A stretch of DNA of 61,589 nucleotides from RGIG6307 sp964424345. GTDB taxonomy: Bacteria > Bacillota > Clostridia > Lachnospirales > Lachnospiraceae. Positions 8,132 through 15,912 of the stretch are shown one piece after another (within the stretch, counting starts at the first letter, position 1; every line of letters starts with the position of its first letter). The position numbers were made by a program, and so were the translations under genes. The notes below the pieces were generated by a model. It was given only the letters and a program-made list of their open reading frames with translations. It searched no databases and was not told where the DNA came from. The stretch covers positions 1 to 61,589 of the forward strand of contig CAYRIK010000009.1 in assembly GCA_964424345.1 (NCBI GenBank), written 5' to 3'.

Positions 8132-9385
8132 GTGGAGAAGGAAAAAAAGGGAGGACTGTATTTTGCAGGTGGTCTTTTAAGCGGCATTGCAATTACATCT
8201 ATGATAGTTGTGTTTGCGTATGTTATGAGCCAAAGCGGAATCAACCATAACAGTCAGCAGATATCAGCAAAATATGAAAGTACGATTGATGTAGAAGTTG
8301 CACAAGGCAGCATGATCAGTAAAGAGTTTTTACAGAAGGTAGCAACGCTGGAATCTATGATAAAGGATACGTATTATCTGGATGAGGTAGATACACAAGA
8401 ACTTCGTGAAGGTGCTTATGAAGGTATCGTAAATTCTCTTGGAGATGTGTATTCTGTGTACTATACACCAGAAGAAACCGAAGAAATTTTAAATCAGTCT
8501 GAAGGTGTATATTATGGTATTGGTGCATATTGTCAGTTAGATACTGTTTCAGGATATGTAAAAGTCACAGGAACAATTGCAAATACACCAGCAGAAGAAG
8601 CAGGCCTTATGCCGGGCGACCTTTTATATATGGTAGAAGGCGAAGATATGGCAGGTCTTGATCTGACACAGGTTGTAACGAAAATCAAGGGTGAAGAAGG
8701 TACAAAAGTACATTTGACATTGGTTCGAGACGGCGAATATGTTGAAGTAGATGTAGAACGCAGAAAAATCGAATCCCCAACAGTACAGCATTCTATGTTA
8801 GAAGATAACATGGCATATATACAGTTGACAGAATTTGATGATGTAAGTGTAGAGCAATTTAGAGATGCTTTAAATGCAGTAAAGGCAGAAAATGCACAGG
8901 GTATGATTTTGGATCTTAGAGGAAATCCTGGCGGTAATTTGAGTACGGTTTTAGAAATCGCAGACATGCTGTTAGATGAAGGCATGATTGTATATATTGA
9001 GGATAAGTCAGGAAAACAACAGAAATACTATGCAAAAGATGGTATGGAATGGGAACTTCCAATCGTTGTATTAGTAGATGGTAATTCTGCAAGCGCCTCT
9101 GAAGTACTCAGCGGTGCATTAAAAGATCATAAGAGAGCTACATTAGTTGGTACAACAACCTTTGGAAAAGGAATCGTACAAAGTCTTCGTTCTCTTGCAG
9201 ATGGTTCTTCTGTAAAGCTGACAGTAAGTGCTTATTATACTCCAAACGGTATTAATGTACATGGCACAGGTATTGAACCAGATGTCATAGAGCCATTTGA
9301 TGCAGAAAGCTATTATGGAGAAGCAAATATAGATAATCAGTTAGAAAAAGCAAAAGAAGTGTTAAAGAATTTATTAGAACAGTAA
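8132..9385 (+). CDS. S41 C-terminal processing peptidase (CtpA type)
   Basis: A 417-residue membrane-anchored serine protease. A single N-terminal TM helix (about 10-30) is followed by a tail-protease N-terminal region, a PDZ domain (about 105-190) and the S41 catalytic domain. The catalytic Ser lies in GNSASASEVLSGAL and the Lys in TTFGKGIVQS. Such proteases trim or degrade extracytoplasmic proteins, often cell-wall hydrolases, which fits its place 23 bases after the PcsB-like gene. The GTG at 8132 fits the AGAGG at 8118-8122; an in-frame GTG at 8123 abuts that site and is less likely. Confidence 0.93.
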   Translation: MEKEKKGGLYFAGGLLSGIAITSMIVVFAYVMSQSGINHNSQQISAKYESTIDVEVAQGSMISKEFLQKVATLESMIKDTYYLDEVDTQELREGAYEGIVNSLGDVYSVYYTPEETEEILNQSEGVYYGIGAYCQLDTVSGYVKVTGTIANTPAEEAGLMPGDLLYMVEGEDMAGLDLTQVVTKIKGEEGTKVHLTLVRDGEYVEVDVERRKIESPTVQHSMLEDNMAYIQLTEFDDVSVEQFRDALNAVKAENAQGMILDLRGNPGGNLSTVLEIADMLLDEGMIVYIEDKSGKQQKYYAKDGMEWELPIVVLVDGNSASASEVLSGALKDHKRATLVGTTTFGKGIVQSLRSLADGSSVKLTVSAYYTPNGINVHGTGIEPDVIEPFDAESYYGEANIDNQLEKAKEVLKNLLEQ

Positions 9386-9420
9386 ATAATTTTCACAGTT
9401 TTTACACATGGGTATGATAC

Positions 9421-9462
9421 AATCGCAGGCGTAATAAAGTTATGCTTGCGATTTGTTTTTTT
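9421..9462 (+). terminator. Terminator of the ftsEX-ctpA unit
   Basis: AATCGCAGGC / GCTTGCGATT stem with a 13-base loop, followed by eight T residues shortly after. The third copy of the dispersed element begins right after it. Confidence 0.85.
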
Positions 9463-9488
9463 TGTATATTAGAAAATCGCTCATTTCT
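9463..9488 (+). repeat. Dispersed post-terminator element, copy 3
   Basis: TGTATATTAGAAAAT followed by ATTTCTT, directly after the T-run of the preceding terminator, as in copies 1 and 4. Confidence 0.5.
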
Positions 9489-9536
9489 TGATAGAAATAC
9501 GTTTTCTAAAAAGGGGTATAACAGAAAGAGGAGAAT

Positions 9537-11282
9537 ATGAAAAAAAATCTAACAAAAGGTTTGGCAGTAACCTGTGTGGCAGCGATGTTGATTGGCTGTG
9601 GAAATACTGCTGATACGCAAACAAAAAAAGAGAGTGAAACGATTGTAGAAACAAGTAAACAGGAAACAGAAACAATCGATGCAGAACAAATGGCTGTTTA
9701 TGAAAACGCAACACAGATTAGTTTATCTGATGATGGTATTTTTGTAGACGGAGAAGCTATCAGTGAAAATGAAGAAGATGCGGTATATGTAGCAAGAGAC
9801 ATTGTTTTTTATCTGGAAGATCAGGGCATTACCTATGGAGCTGGTTCTGAGGCAGATGAACATAGTCAGGAAGAAGCAGATGCACATCAAGTAGTGCATA
9901 TTACACAGCCTGGTACATATATTTTGAGCGGAAGTCTTTTGTCAGGTCAGATTGCAGTAGATTTAGGCGATGAAGCAAAGGAAAATCCAGAAGCAGTTGT
10001 AACACTTGTATTAAATGGCGTAGATATTCAGTGCAGCGTAGCACCAGCCGTTATGTTCTATCGTGTGTATGAATGTGGAAGTGATGATGTAGAAAGTGCT
10101 GTAAAAGACGTAGATACAAGTGCAGCAGGTGCAAATGTTATCATTGCAGATGGAACAGTAAATAATGTAACAGGCTCTTATGTAGCAAGAATTTACAAAT
10201 CTTATGAATTAAATGAAGCTGGAACAGAAGTTGTTTCTAATAAAAAACTTCATAAATATGATGGTGCTTTTTATTCTAAGATGAGTATGAATATTGATGG
10301 AGAAACATTAGGAAACGGTGTTTTAAATATTATAGCAGATAACGAAGGACTTGATACAGAATTGCATTTGACATTAAATGGCGGAATTATCAACATTTGG
10401 GCAGGTAATGACGGCATCAATACAAATGAAGATGAAGTATCTGTAACAACAATCAATGGCGGTGTATTAAATATTTGTGTAACTGGTGAAACAGGAGAAG
10501 GCGATGGTGTCGATTCCAATGGCTGGATTGTAATCAATGGCGGTGAAGTGATTTCACAGGCATGCAGCAGCAGTATGGATGCAGGAATTGATTCCGACAT
10601 GGGTATTTATATCAATGGAGGAAGTGTGATTGCAACAGGAAATATGTACGATCATATAGAGGACAGTGAACAGAACTTTGTAGTATTTCAGTTTGCTTCC
10701 CGTCAGAAAGGCGGTAGCGAGTATATTCTGAAAAATGAAGCTGGAGAAGCTGTTATGGAATATACACCTGAAAATGATTTTGAATATCTGATTTATTCTT
10801 CTGAAAAATTGACAGAAGGAACTTACACATTGTGGAATGGAGATACTAAGCTTGCTGCAAGTAAGTCAGAAAATATGGGTATGATGCCAGGTGGATTTGG
10901 CGGAATGACACCACCAGAAGGTTTTGAAATGCCGGAAGGAATGCAGAAACCAGAAAATATGACGCCTCCGGAAGGTCTTGAAATGCCGGAAGGAATGCAA
11001 AAACCAGAAGGTCTTGAATTACCAGAGGGTATGCAAAAGCCAGAAGATATGACACCACCGCAAGGAGAAGGAAAAATGGAAATGCCACAGGGCACAGATG
11101 GTGTAAATCAATCAGAAGCAGATAAGATTGACAAAGGCTTTGTGATTCCAGAAGGAGCAACTCCACCAGAAGGCAAAATGCCAGGAAGGGGCGGTTTTCA
11201 TATGGAAAATGTAGAAGTAAGCAGTGAATTTGTGATAGAAGCTGGAGCAAACTTCTTTACTTTTGTTACAACAGCAGAATAA
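9537..11282 (+). CDS. Cthe_2159-type carbohydrate-binding lipoprotein
   Basis: A 581-residue surface lipoprotein. The signal peptide ends in lipobox LIGC (Cys at about 21). The central region (about 100-440) has short beta repeats rich in NGG, GINTNED, VDSNGWIVINGG and GIDSDMGIYINGG, matching the Cthe_2159 family (PF14262), whose founder is a beta-helix that binds acidic plant polysaccharide. The C-terminal part (about 445-540) is a low-complexity stretch with repeats of the type PPEGxEMPEGMQKPE, probably an extended cell-wall spacer, before a final 30-residue strand-rich end. It stands alone, with its own upstream gap and a terminator downstream. A role in binding pectin or mucin glycans is inference. 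Confidence 0.85.
   Translation: MKKNLTKGLAVTCVAAMLIGCGNTADTQTKKESETIVETSKQETETIDAEQMAVYENATQISLSDDGIFVDGEAISENEEDAVYVARDIVFYLEDQGITYGAGSEADEHSQEEADAHQVVHITQPGTYILSGSLLSGQIAVDLGDEAKENPEAVVTLVLNGVDIQCSVAPAVMFYRVYECGSDDVESAVKDVDTSAAGANVIIADGTVNNVTGSYVARIYKSYELNEAGTEVVSNKKLHKYDGAFYSKMSMNIDGETLGNGVLNIIADNEGLDTELHLTLNGGIINIWAGNDGINTNEDEVSVTTINGGVLNICVTGETGEGDGVDSNGWIVINGGEVISQACSSSMDAGIDSDMGIYINGGSVIATGNMYDHIEDSEQNFVVFQFASRQKGGSEYILKNEAGEAVMEYTPENDFEYLIYSSEKLTEGTYTLWNGDTKLAASKSENMGMMPGGFGGMTPPEGFEMPEGMQKPENMTPPEGLEMPEGMQKPEGLELPEGMQKPEDMTPPQGEGKMEMPQGTDGVNQSEADKIDKGFVIPEGATPPEGKMPGRGGFHMENVEVSSEFVIEAGANFFTFVTTAE
10906..11075 (+). repeat. Coding tandem repeat (Pro-Glu-Gly-Met units)
   Basis: Within the lipoprotein gene, imperfect units encode PPEGFEMPEGMQKPENM, PPEGLEMPEGMQKPE, GLELPEGMQKPEDM and so on. 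Copy number is prone to slip, so length variation between strains is expected. Confidence 0.75.
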
Positions 11283-11305
11283 TATAAAAGCATAATGGAT
11301 ATGGA

Positions 11306-11342
11306 AAAATGGGGTTATAGGTTTACTGTAACCTCATTTTTG
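11306..11342 (+). terminator. Terminator of the lipoprotein gene
   Basis: AAAATGGGGTTA (11306-11317) pairs with TAACCTCATTTT (11329-11340), ending in a T-run. Confidence 0.8.
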
Positions 11343-11512
11343 CTAAATGAAACTGTTGAAAGAAAAATGAAAAGTCAGAAAATAAGAAACAAAAGGAAAA
11401 ACTTATGTAAATAAATTCGAAAAATATAGAAAATATATTCAATAAAAACAATTAAAAGTCGCTCGTTATATAAAAACTTTAAAATAAAAAATAAATATTT
11501 TTAAAAATACTA

Positions 11513-11540
11513 TTGACAAACCAAAAAAGTTTGATATAAT
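11513..11540 (+). promoter_or_regulatory. Near-consensus promoter of the large ncRNA
   Basis: TTGACA (11513-11518), a 16-base spacer, and TATAAT (11535-11540): both hexamers are perfect sigma-A consensus. It is the best promoter in the window and no gene follows it on the same strand before the terminator at 12224. Confidence 0.85.
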
Positions 11541-11580
11541 GAAATCACAAACAAACAAAAAGAGTTCACAACAAAATCTA

Positions 11581-11733
11581 AGGAAAGAGGTACAAACCAC
11601 CAAGAAATTAAGTGAAACTTTATAATCTACAGAATAGGAGGTACAGTCCAATCAAAACTTAAATCCATTTTCATAATCTAAAAAAAGAGAGGTAAAAGCC
11701 ACCAGAAGCATAATTCTACAACGTGAATTTATC
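11581..11733 (+). repeat. Three imperfect 51-nt tandem modules in the ncRNA
   Basis: GAGGTA occurs at 11587, 11638 and 11689, exactly 51 bases apart. Each module has an AATCTA box upstream (11575, 11624, 11675), a purine-rich Shine-Dalgarno-like tract, GAGGTAC or GAGGTAA, and then CC (ACCACC, GTCC, GCCACC). The remainder is diverged. Confidence 0.7.
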
Positions 11734-12223
11734 TAGTTTGTAAATTAAAAAGGATATTCGATGAAAATCCTTATAAGATGACTAAGTAAACGCTCAAGTC
11801 GTAATAAAAAACAAAAGTTACATAAAAGCCGGTTCTATAAATCGTTATTTAATTGATTAAGGGCAGATGCAAAATAAAAACAAAAAGTTAAAATAAAAGG
11901 CAACAGTGGAAAATCGAAAATTACTTAAGTCGCAAATAAGAATATATGTGTGATGAAGTTGACCGGAAAGACTTCAGAGGTTATAATCAAATGATTCATA
12001 ACACCCAGTGAGAGTTTTCATAAATTGTTTAGAACGCTTTGCAAATAATTCCGAAAGAGACAAAGCATAAGATATAAGAAATGACAAAATAATCATTATG
12101 AAATATTCCAAAATATGATAAAAACTGAATAGAAAATTTAATATATATCAAGTAACTTTAATGAAAAAAATTTAAAATAAATATTTATAAAAGAACGAGG
12201 AAATCCAATGGATGAAATAGCTT

Positions 12224-12269
12224 AATAGCGGATATCTAGAAAAAAGATTCAGATATCCGCTATTTTTGT
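12224..12269 (+). terminator. Terminator of the large ncRNA
   Basis: A 14-bp perfect stem AATAGCGGATATCT (12224-12237) / AGATATCCGCTATT (12251-12264), followed by a T-run. On the minus strand no T-run follows, so it is directed at the plus-strand transcript and not at the neighbouring minus-strand gene. Confidence 0.9.
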
Positions 12270-12320
12270 TTGTCTAAATTATGTATGTTCTAATAAATAA
12301 AAATCTGTATGAAATGGCTG

Positions 12321-13040
12321 TTAAATCCAGCCGCCATCCAGAGAAATAATTTGCCCGGTAAGATAGGTTGGAGATTGTGTGAGCTGGATGCAGAGTGCGG
12401 CAACTTCTTCTGGCTGTCCGATGCGGTCAGCAGGAATTTCAGCGATAACATCGTCTAAGTCTTCTTTAGAGAAGCAGGCATTCATATCGGTGTCAATCAG
12501 ACCACATGCGATAGCATTGACTTGTATATTGCTTGGAGCCACTTCTTTGGCGAGTGCTTTTGTAAAAGAGTTCAGTCCGCCTTTTGTTGCAGAGTAGGCT
12601 GTTTCCATAGAAGCACCGACGTTTCCCCAAACAGAGGAAATATTGATGATATGACCGTATTGTTTTTGAATCATGGAAGGAAGAAAATGCTTGCTGACAA
12701 GAAATGCACTTGTGAGGTTGACATTGATGATTGTATTCCATTCTTCTAAAGTCATGTCGGTAATAAGTCCTACATAAGAAATTCCGGCATTGTTGACAAC
12801 GACATCCATAGCAGGAAGGGTGTTTAAAAGAGACTGCAATGCAGTCGCATCAGAAAGATCTGTGGCATAGCAAAATGCTTGTATGCCATATTTTTTTTGT
12901 AAAGATATGGAAAATTCCTGCATAGGAACAAGGTTATTTTTACATAATAAGTATAAGTCGTAACCTTCTTTTGCGAAAGCAGCAGCAATTGCTTTTCCGA
13001 TTCCGCGGGAAGCTCCTGTAATAAACACTTTTTTATTCAT
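12321..13040 (-). CDS. SDR-family oxidoreductase (FabG-like)
   Basis: A 239-residue NAD(P)H-dependent short-chain dehydrogenase. The N-terminal Rossmann motif TGASRGIG (8-15), NNAG near 85, the catalytic Ser in INISSVWG and YSATKGG (Tyr and Lys) are intact, and the C-terminal half has GLIDTDMN and a final GQIISLDGGWI. This is the 3-oxoacyl-ACP reductase/classical SDR pattern, but it is not beside other fatty-acid genes, so the substrate is open. I chose the ATG at 13040 (MNKKVF) with AAAGGA upstream; a longer frame adds 27 residues that do not fit the fold. Confidence 0.87.
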   Translation of the reverse strand: MNKKVFITGASRGIGKAIAAAFAKEGYDLYLLCKNNLVPMQEFSISLQKKYGIQAFCYATDLSDATALQSLLNTLPAMDVVVNNAGISYVGLITDMTLEEWNTIINVNLTSAFLVSKHFLPSMIQKQYGHIINISSVWGNVGASMETAYSATKGGLNSFTKALAKEVAPSNIQVNAIACGLIDTDMNACFSKEDLDDVIAEIPADRIGQPEEVAALCIQLTQSPTYLTGQIISLDGGWI

Positions 13041-13075
13041 AAATAAATCCTTTTTCGTGAATTGTATATTTTTGC

Positions 13076-13105
13076 TTGAGCAGCATAGTTTGAGTATAGT
13101 ATAAT
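13076..13105 (+). promoter_or_regulatory. Putative promoter of trxB
   Basis: TTGAGC (13076-13081), an 18-base spacer and a perfect TATAAT (13100-13105), in the gap between the divergent SDR gene and trxB. Confidence 0.6.
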
Positions 13106-13145
13106 CAAAAAAAAATGGCAAGAGATTATGAAAGGTGGGTAAAAG

Positions 13146-14060
13146 ATGAAAGATATCGTAATTATTGGTGCAGGGCCGGCTGGTTTATCCGCAGCGTTGT
13201 ATGGTGCAAGAGCAGGTATGGATATGTTAGTTGTGGATGCAAATTATATGGCAGGCGGTCAGGTACTGAACACATATGAAGTAGATAATTATCTTGGGCT
13301 GCCACAAATCAATGGGTTTGATATGGGAATGAAATTTCAGGAGCATGTGCAAAGACTTGGCGTAGAGATACAAAGTATGGCTGTGGAACGTATTGAACGT
13401 GTTGGTGACACACATTTTATCGTGCATACCGGAACAGAGCAGGTTGAAACAAAAACGGTTTTATTGGCAACAGGTGCAGTAAATCGTAAATTGGATATTC
13501 CAGGAGAAAAGGAATTTTTAGGTCGTGGTGTAGGATATTGTGCAACATGCGATGGTGCATTTTATAAAAAGAAAGTGACTGCAGTAATAGGCGGAAGCTA
13601 TCAGGCAGTAGAAGATGCTATTTATTTGGCTGGACTTTGCGAAAAGGTATATTTGGTGCATAGAAGAGATAAGCTGCGTGCGGGAGCAGTATTAGAAGCA
13701 CAAGTTAAAAAAATTCCGAATGTAGAAATCGTATGGGACAGTATTCCTTTAGAAATTGTTGGAAAGGATGTAGTGGAAGGATTGTGTGTACAAAACGTTC
13801 ATACAAAAGAGTCAAAGGTATTGGCAGTAGATGGCGTGTTTGTAGCAATCGGTACCAGTCCAATTACAGATTTGGCAAAAGGTTTGGCAGAAATGGATGC
13901 AAACGGTTATATTATTGCGGATGAAAATGGAAAGACGAGCATGCCAGGATTTTTTGCAGCTGGGGACATTCGTACAAAGCAGCTTCGTCAGATTATAACA
14001 GCTGTAGCAGATGGAGCAAATGCAGTGACAGCTGCATGGAGCTATATAGAACAAATGTAA
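13146..14060 (+). CDS. trxB: Thioredoxin reductase
   Basis: A 304-residue flavoenzyme that passes electrons from NADPH through FAD to thioredoxin. FAD site GAGPAGLSAAL (8-18), the redox pair CATC (Cys132, Cys135), the NADPH-domain segment GGSYQAVEDA, and the C-terminal FAD motif FFAAGDIRTKQLRQ are visible. The NADPH loop has GGSY rather than the usual GGGDSA-type motif, and its downstream HRRDKLRA is kept. Length is typical. It is single, with its own promoter, and ends before the DnaA-box cluster. A related low-Mr family member with another partner cannot be excluded. Confidence 0.9.
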   Translation: MKDIVIIGAGPAGLSAALYGARAGMDMLVVDANYMAGGQVLNTYEVDNYLGLPQINGFDMGMKFQEHVQRLGVEIQSMAVERIERVGDTHFIVHTGTEQVETKTVLLATGAVNRKLDIPGEKEFLGRGVGYCATCDGAFYKKKVTAVIGGSYQAVEDAIYLAGLCEKVYLVHRRDKLRAGAVLEAQVKKIPNVEIVWDSIPLEIVGKDVVEGLCVQNVHTKESKVLAVDGVFVAIGTSPITDLAKGLAEMDANGYIIADENGKTSMPGFFAAGDIRTKQLRQIITAVADGANAVTAAWSYIEQM

Positions 14061-14177
14061 AAATTGTTTGTACAATTAACACAATTTGCTGAAAAGCGAT
14101 TTTGCGAAAAGTTATACAAAACAAAAGGGCAAAATTTGGCAATAGACAAAATAAACAAAAATAAAAAAGTTTTGGTT

Positions 14178-14210
14178 CTATTTTCCTGAGTCGAAAAAGC
14201 TGGAAAATAG
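14178..14210. other. Inverted repeat in the trxB-uxaC gap
   Basis: CTATTTTCC (14178-14186) and GGAAAATAG (14202-14210) form a perfect 9-bp stem with a 15-base loop. It lies in the AT-rich left half of the 363-base gap between trxB and uxaC (14061-14423), 36 bases before the first DnaA box. Confidence 0.6.
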
Positions 14211-14245
14211 AGAGAAAAGAGCGCTAAAAATGCCCGAAAACCGAG

Positions 14246-14308
14246 TTATCCACGAAGTTATCCACATTATCCACATAAAGTTATCCACAACGTGAAAAAT
14301 GTGGATAA
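14246..14308. promoter_or_regulatory. Cluster of five DnaA boxes
   Basis: Within 63 bases there are TTATCCACG (14246), TTATCCACA (14258), TTATCCACA (14267), TTATCCACA (14281) and, inverted, TGTGGATAA (14300-14308). Four are perfect matches to the DnaA box TTATCCACA. No dnaA, dnaN or other origin genes are nearby, so this looks like a DnaA-binding or titration site outside oriC. The last two boxes, in opposite directions, also form the stem of a terminator. Confidence 0.8.
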
Positions 14309-14317
14309 CTTTTTTGC
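14278..14317 (+). terminator. Terminator whose stem is a pair of DnaA boxes
   Basis: AAGTTATCCACA (14278-14289) pairs with TGTGGATAACTT (14300-14311), followed by a run of T. It could end trxB transcription. Confidence 0.65.
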
Positions 14318-14351
14318 GTGAACAAATGTTTTGTAAAAAAGTTACATAGGG

Positions 14352-14398
14352 CAAAAAAAAGACACTTTTTGACGAAAAATGAATTGTCAAAAAGTGTC
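14352..14398 (-). terminator. Terminator of uxaC
   Basis: GACACTTTTTGAC (14361-14373) and GTCAAAAAGTGTC (14386-14398) form a 13-bp stem. On the minus strand it is followed by a T-run (the A-run at 14353-14360). It lies 26 bases past the uxaC stop. Confidence 0.85.
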
Positions 14399-14423
14399 TG
14401 AAAATTAAAAGAAAAATGAATTT

Positions 14424-15833
14424 TTACTTCAAAGGAAACTTGAAATATCTCTTTGCGTTGTTGTAAGAGATATCTGTAACGATTTCTTCTAATAAGTCCA
14501 TATCAGCAGGATATTCTCCGTTTTCTACCCATTTACCGATGAGGTTGCAAAGGATACGGCGGAAATATTCATGTCTTGTGTAAGATAAGAAACTTCTGGA
14601 GTCTGTAAGCATACCAACAAAGCCGCTCAAATTACCGAGGTTAGCAAGAGAAGTCATCTGGTCTTCCATACCTACTTTATTATCATTGAACCACCATGCA
14701 CTGCCTTGCTGTACTTTACCAACAGCTTCTGAGTTCTGGAAGCAGCCGATGATTGTTCCAATTGCAGCGTTATCTACTGGGTTTAAAGAGTAGATGACAG
14801 TTCTTGGAAGTTCATCTGTTACAGCTAATGCATCTAAGAAGTCAGCAAGCTGAGCACTTGGAGCGTAGTTGCTGATACAGTCATAACCAGTATCTACACC
14901 GAGTTTGTTGAACTGTGCAGTATTGTTGTCACGTTTTACACCGTAGTGAAGCTGCATAGCCCAATCTAAACGATGATATTCACGTCCCATTGCTAATAAG
15001 AAAGCAGTTTTGAATTTTAATTCTTCTTCACGAGTGATTGCTTCGCCAGCTAATCTCTTTGCAAAGATTGCTTCGATTTCCTCATCTGTTGCAGGAACAT
15101 GGAAAACATATTCCAGACCATGATCGGAAACGTTACAGCCGTTTGCATGGAAGTATTCCATACGGTTTACTAAAGCAGCCTTTAAATCAGCAAAAGAAGC
15201 AATTGGAGTATTGCTTGCTTTAGATAAATCTGCAAGATAATCTAAATAAGATGGCTTTTCGATATTCATAGCCTTGTCAGGTCTCCAAGCAGGAAGCACT
15301 TTTACATCAAAGCTGTCATCTTCAGCAATCTGCTTGTGCCATTCTAATGTATCAGCAGGATCATCTGTTGTACAAACTAAAGTAACGTTTGACTGGATGA
15401 TAAGATTACGAGCAGACATAGAAGGATCCTGTAACTTTTCGTTACATAAATTCCAAACTTCTTCTGCAGTCTTTGCACTTAATACACCATGATAACCAAA
15501 ATATCTCTGAAGCTCTAAATGAGACCAGTGGAATAATGGATTTCCGATTGCTTTTCCAAGACATTCAGCCCATTTGAAGAATTTTTCTTTGTCGCTTGCA
15601 TCACCAGTGATGTATTTTTCTTCTACACCGCAAGAACGCATAAAACGCCATTTATAATGGTCACCACCAAGCCAAACCTGTGTGATATTGTCAAATTTAC
15701 GATCCTCAGCGATTTCCTTTGGAGCGATATGGCAATGATAGTCTAAGATAGGGGTTTTCTCTGCAAAGTTATGATACAGAGTTTTTGCGGTTTCTGTTTC
15801 TAACAAAAAATCCGCATCCATAAAATTTTTCAT
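14424..15833 (-). CDS. uxaC: Glucuronate isomerase
   Basis: A 469-residue cytosolic enzyme of the amidohydrolase fold (PF02614) that converts glucuronate to fructuronate and galacturonate to tagaturonate, the first step of hexuronate breakdown. Metal-site motif DYHCHI (near 30-35), WLGGDHYKWRFMR, GNPLFHWSHLELQRYFG and the C-terminal LTDSRSFLSYTRHEYFRR are typical. Length matches the family. The ATG at 15833 has GGAGGT seven bases upstream; the open frame extends 22 residues further without a site. It has its own terminator. No other hexuronate genes are in view. Confidence 0.94.
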   Translation of the reverse strand: MKNFMDADFLLETETAKTLYHNFAEKTPILDYHCHIAPKEIAEDRKFDNITQVWLGGDHYKWRFMRSCGVEEKYITGDASDKEKFFKWAECLGKAIGNPLFHWSHLELQRYFGYHGVLSAKTAEEVWNLCNEKLQDPSMSARNLIIQSNVTLVCTTDDPADTLEWHKQIAEDDSFDVKVLPAWRPDKAMNIEKPSYLDYLADLSKASNTPIASFADLKAALVNRMEYFHANGCNVSDHGLEYVFHVPATDEEIEAIFAKRLAGEAITREEELKFKTAFLLAMGREYHRLDWAMQLHYGVKRDNNTAQFNKLGVDTGYDCISNYAPSAQLADFLDALAVTDELPRTVIYSLNPVDNAAIGTIIGCFQNSEAVGKVQQGSAWWFNDNKVGMEDQMTSLANLGNLSGFVGMLTDSRSFLSYTRHEYFRRILCNLIGKWVENGEYPADMDLLEEIVTDISYNNAKRYFKFPLK

Positions 15834-15912
15834 GGTAGATACCTCCAAAATATTGTTGCAAAATATTGTTATTTTGAATACAACCTTAGTATAAAGCAAG
15901 AGTAAGGTTTAT

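Larger units (their letters stand above)
11547..12270 (+). ncRNA. Candidate large structured non-coding RNA (about 720 nt)
   Basis: This stretch of the 1,038-base gene-free gap (11283-12320) starts just past a perfect-hexamer promoter and ends in a strong terminator. All plus-strand frames are densely stopped. Local hairpins are visible: AAGGAT / ATCCTT (11750-11772), GAAGT / ACTTC (11955-11975), and the three 51-nt modules at its 5' end. The size and the gut-Firmicute host recall giant bacterial RNAs such as ROOL, GOLLD or OLE, but I could not match a family from memory, and no OLE-associated protein is next to it. A five-codon mini-ORF (ATG at 12208, with GAGG before it) ends at the terminator stem. 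Function unknown. Confidence 0.7.

Noticed and set aside
10823..11250. Long minus-strand ORFs opposite the lipoprotein repeat
   Set aside because: They mirror the Pro-Glu-Gly-Met repeat codons and show no ribosome site or family resemblance.
11466..11651. 61-codon minus-strand ORF over the ncRNA promoter
   Set aside because: It is Phe/Ile-rich AT noise, lies antisense to a perfect promoter and the repeat modules, and has no ribosome site.
14246..14308. Chromosomal origin of replication
   Set aside because: The boxes are right, but dnaA, dnaN, rpmH and a clear unwinding element are absent; a titration or regulatory site is the safer reading.
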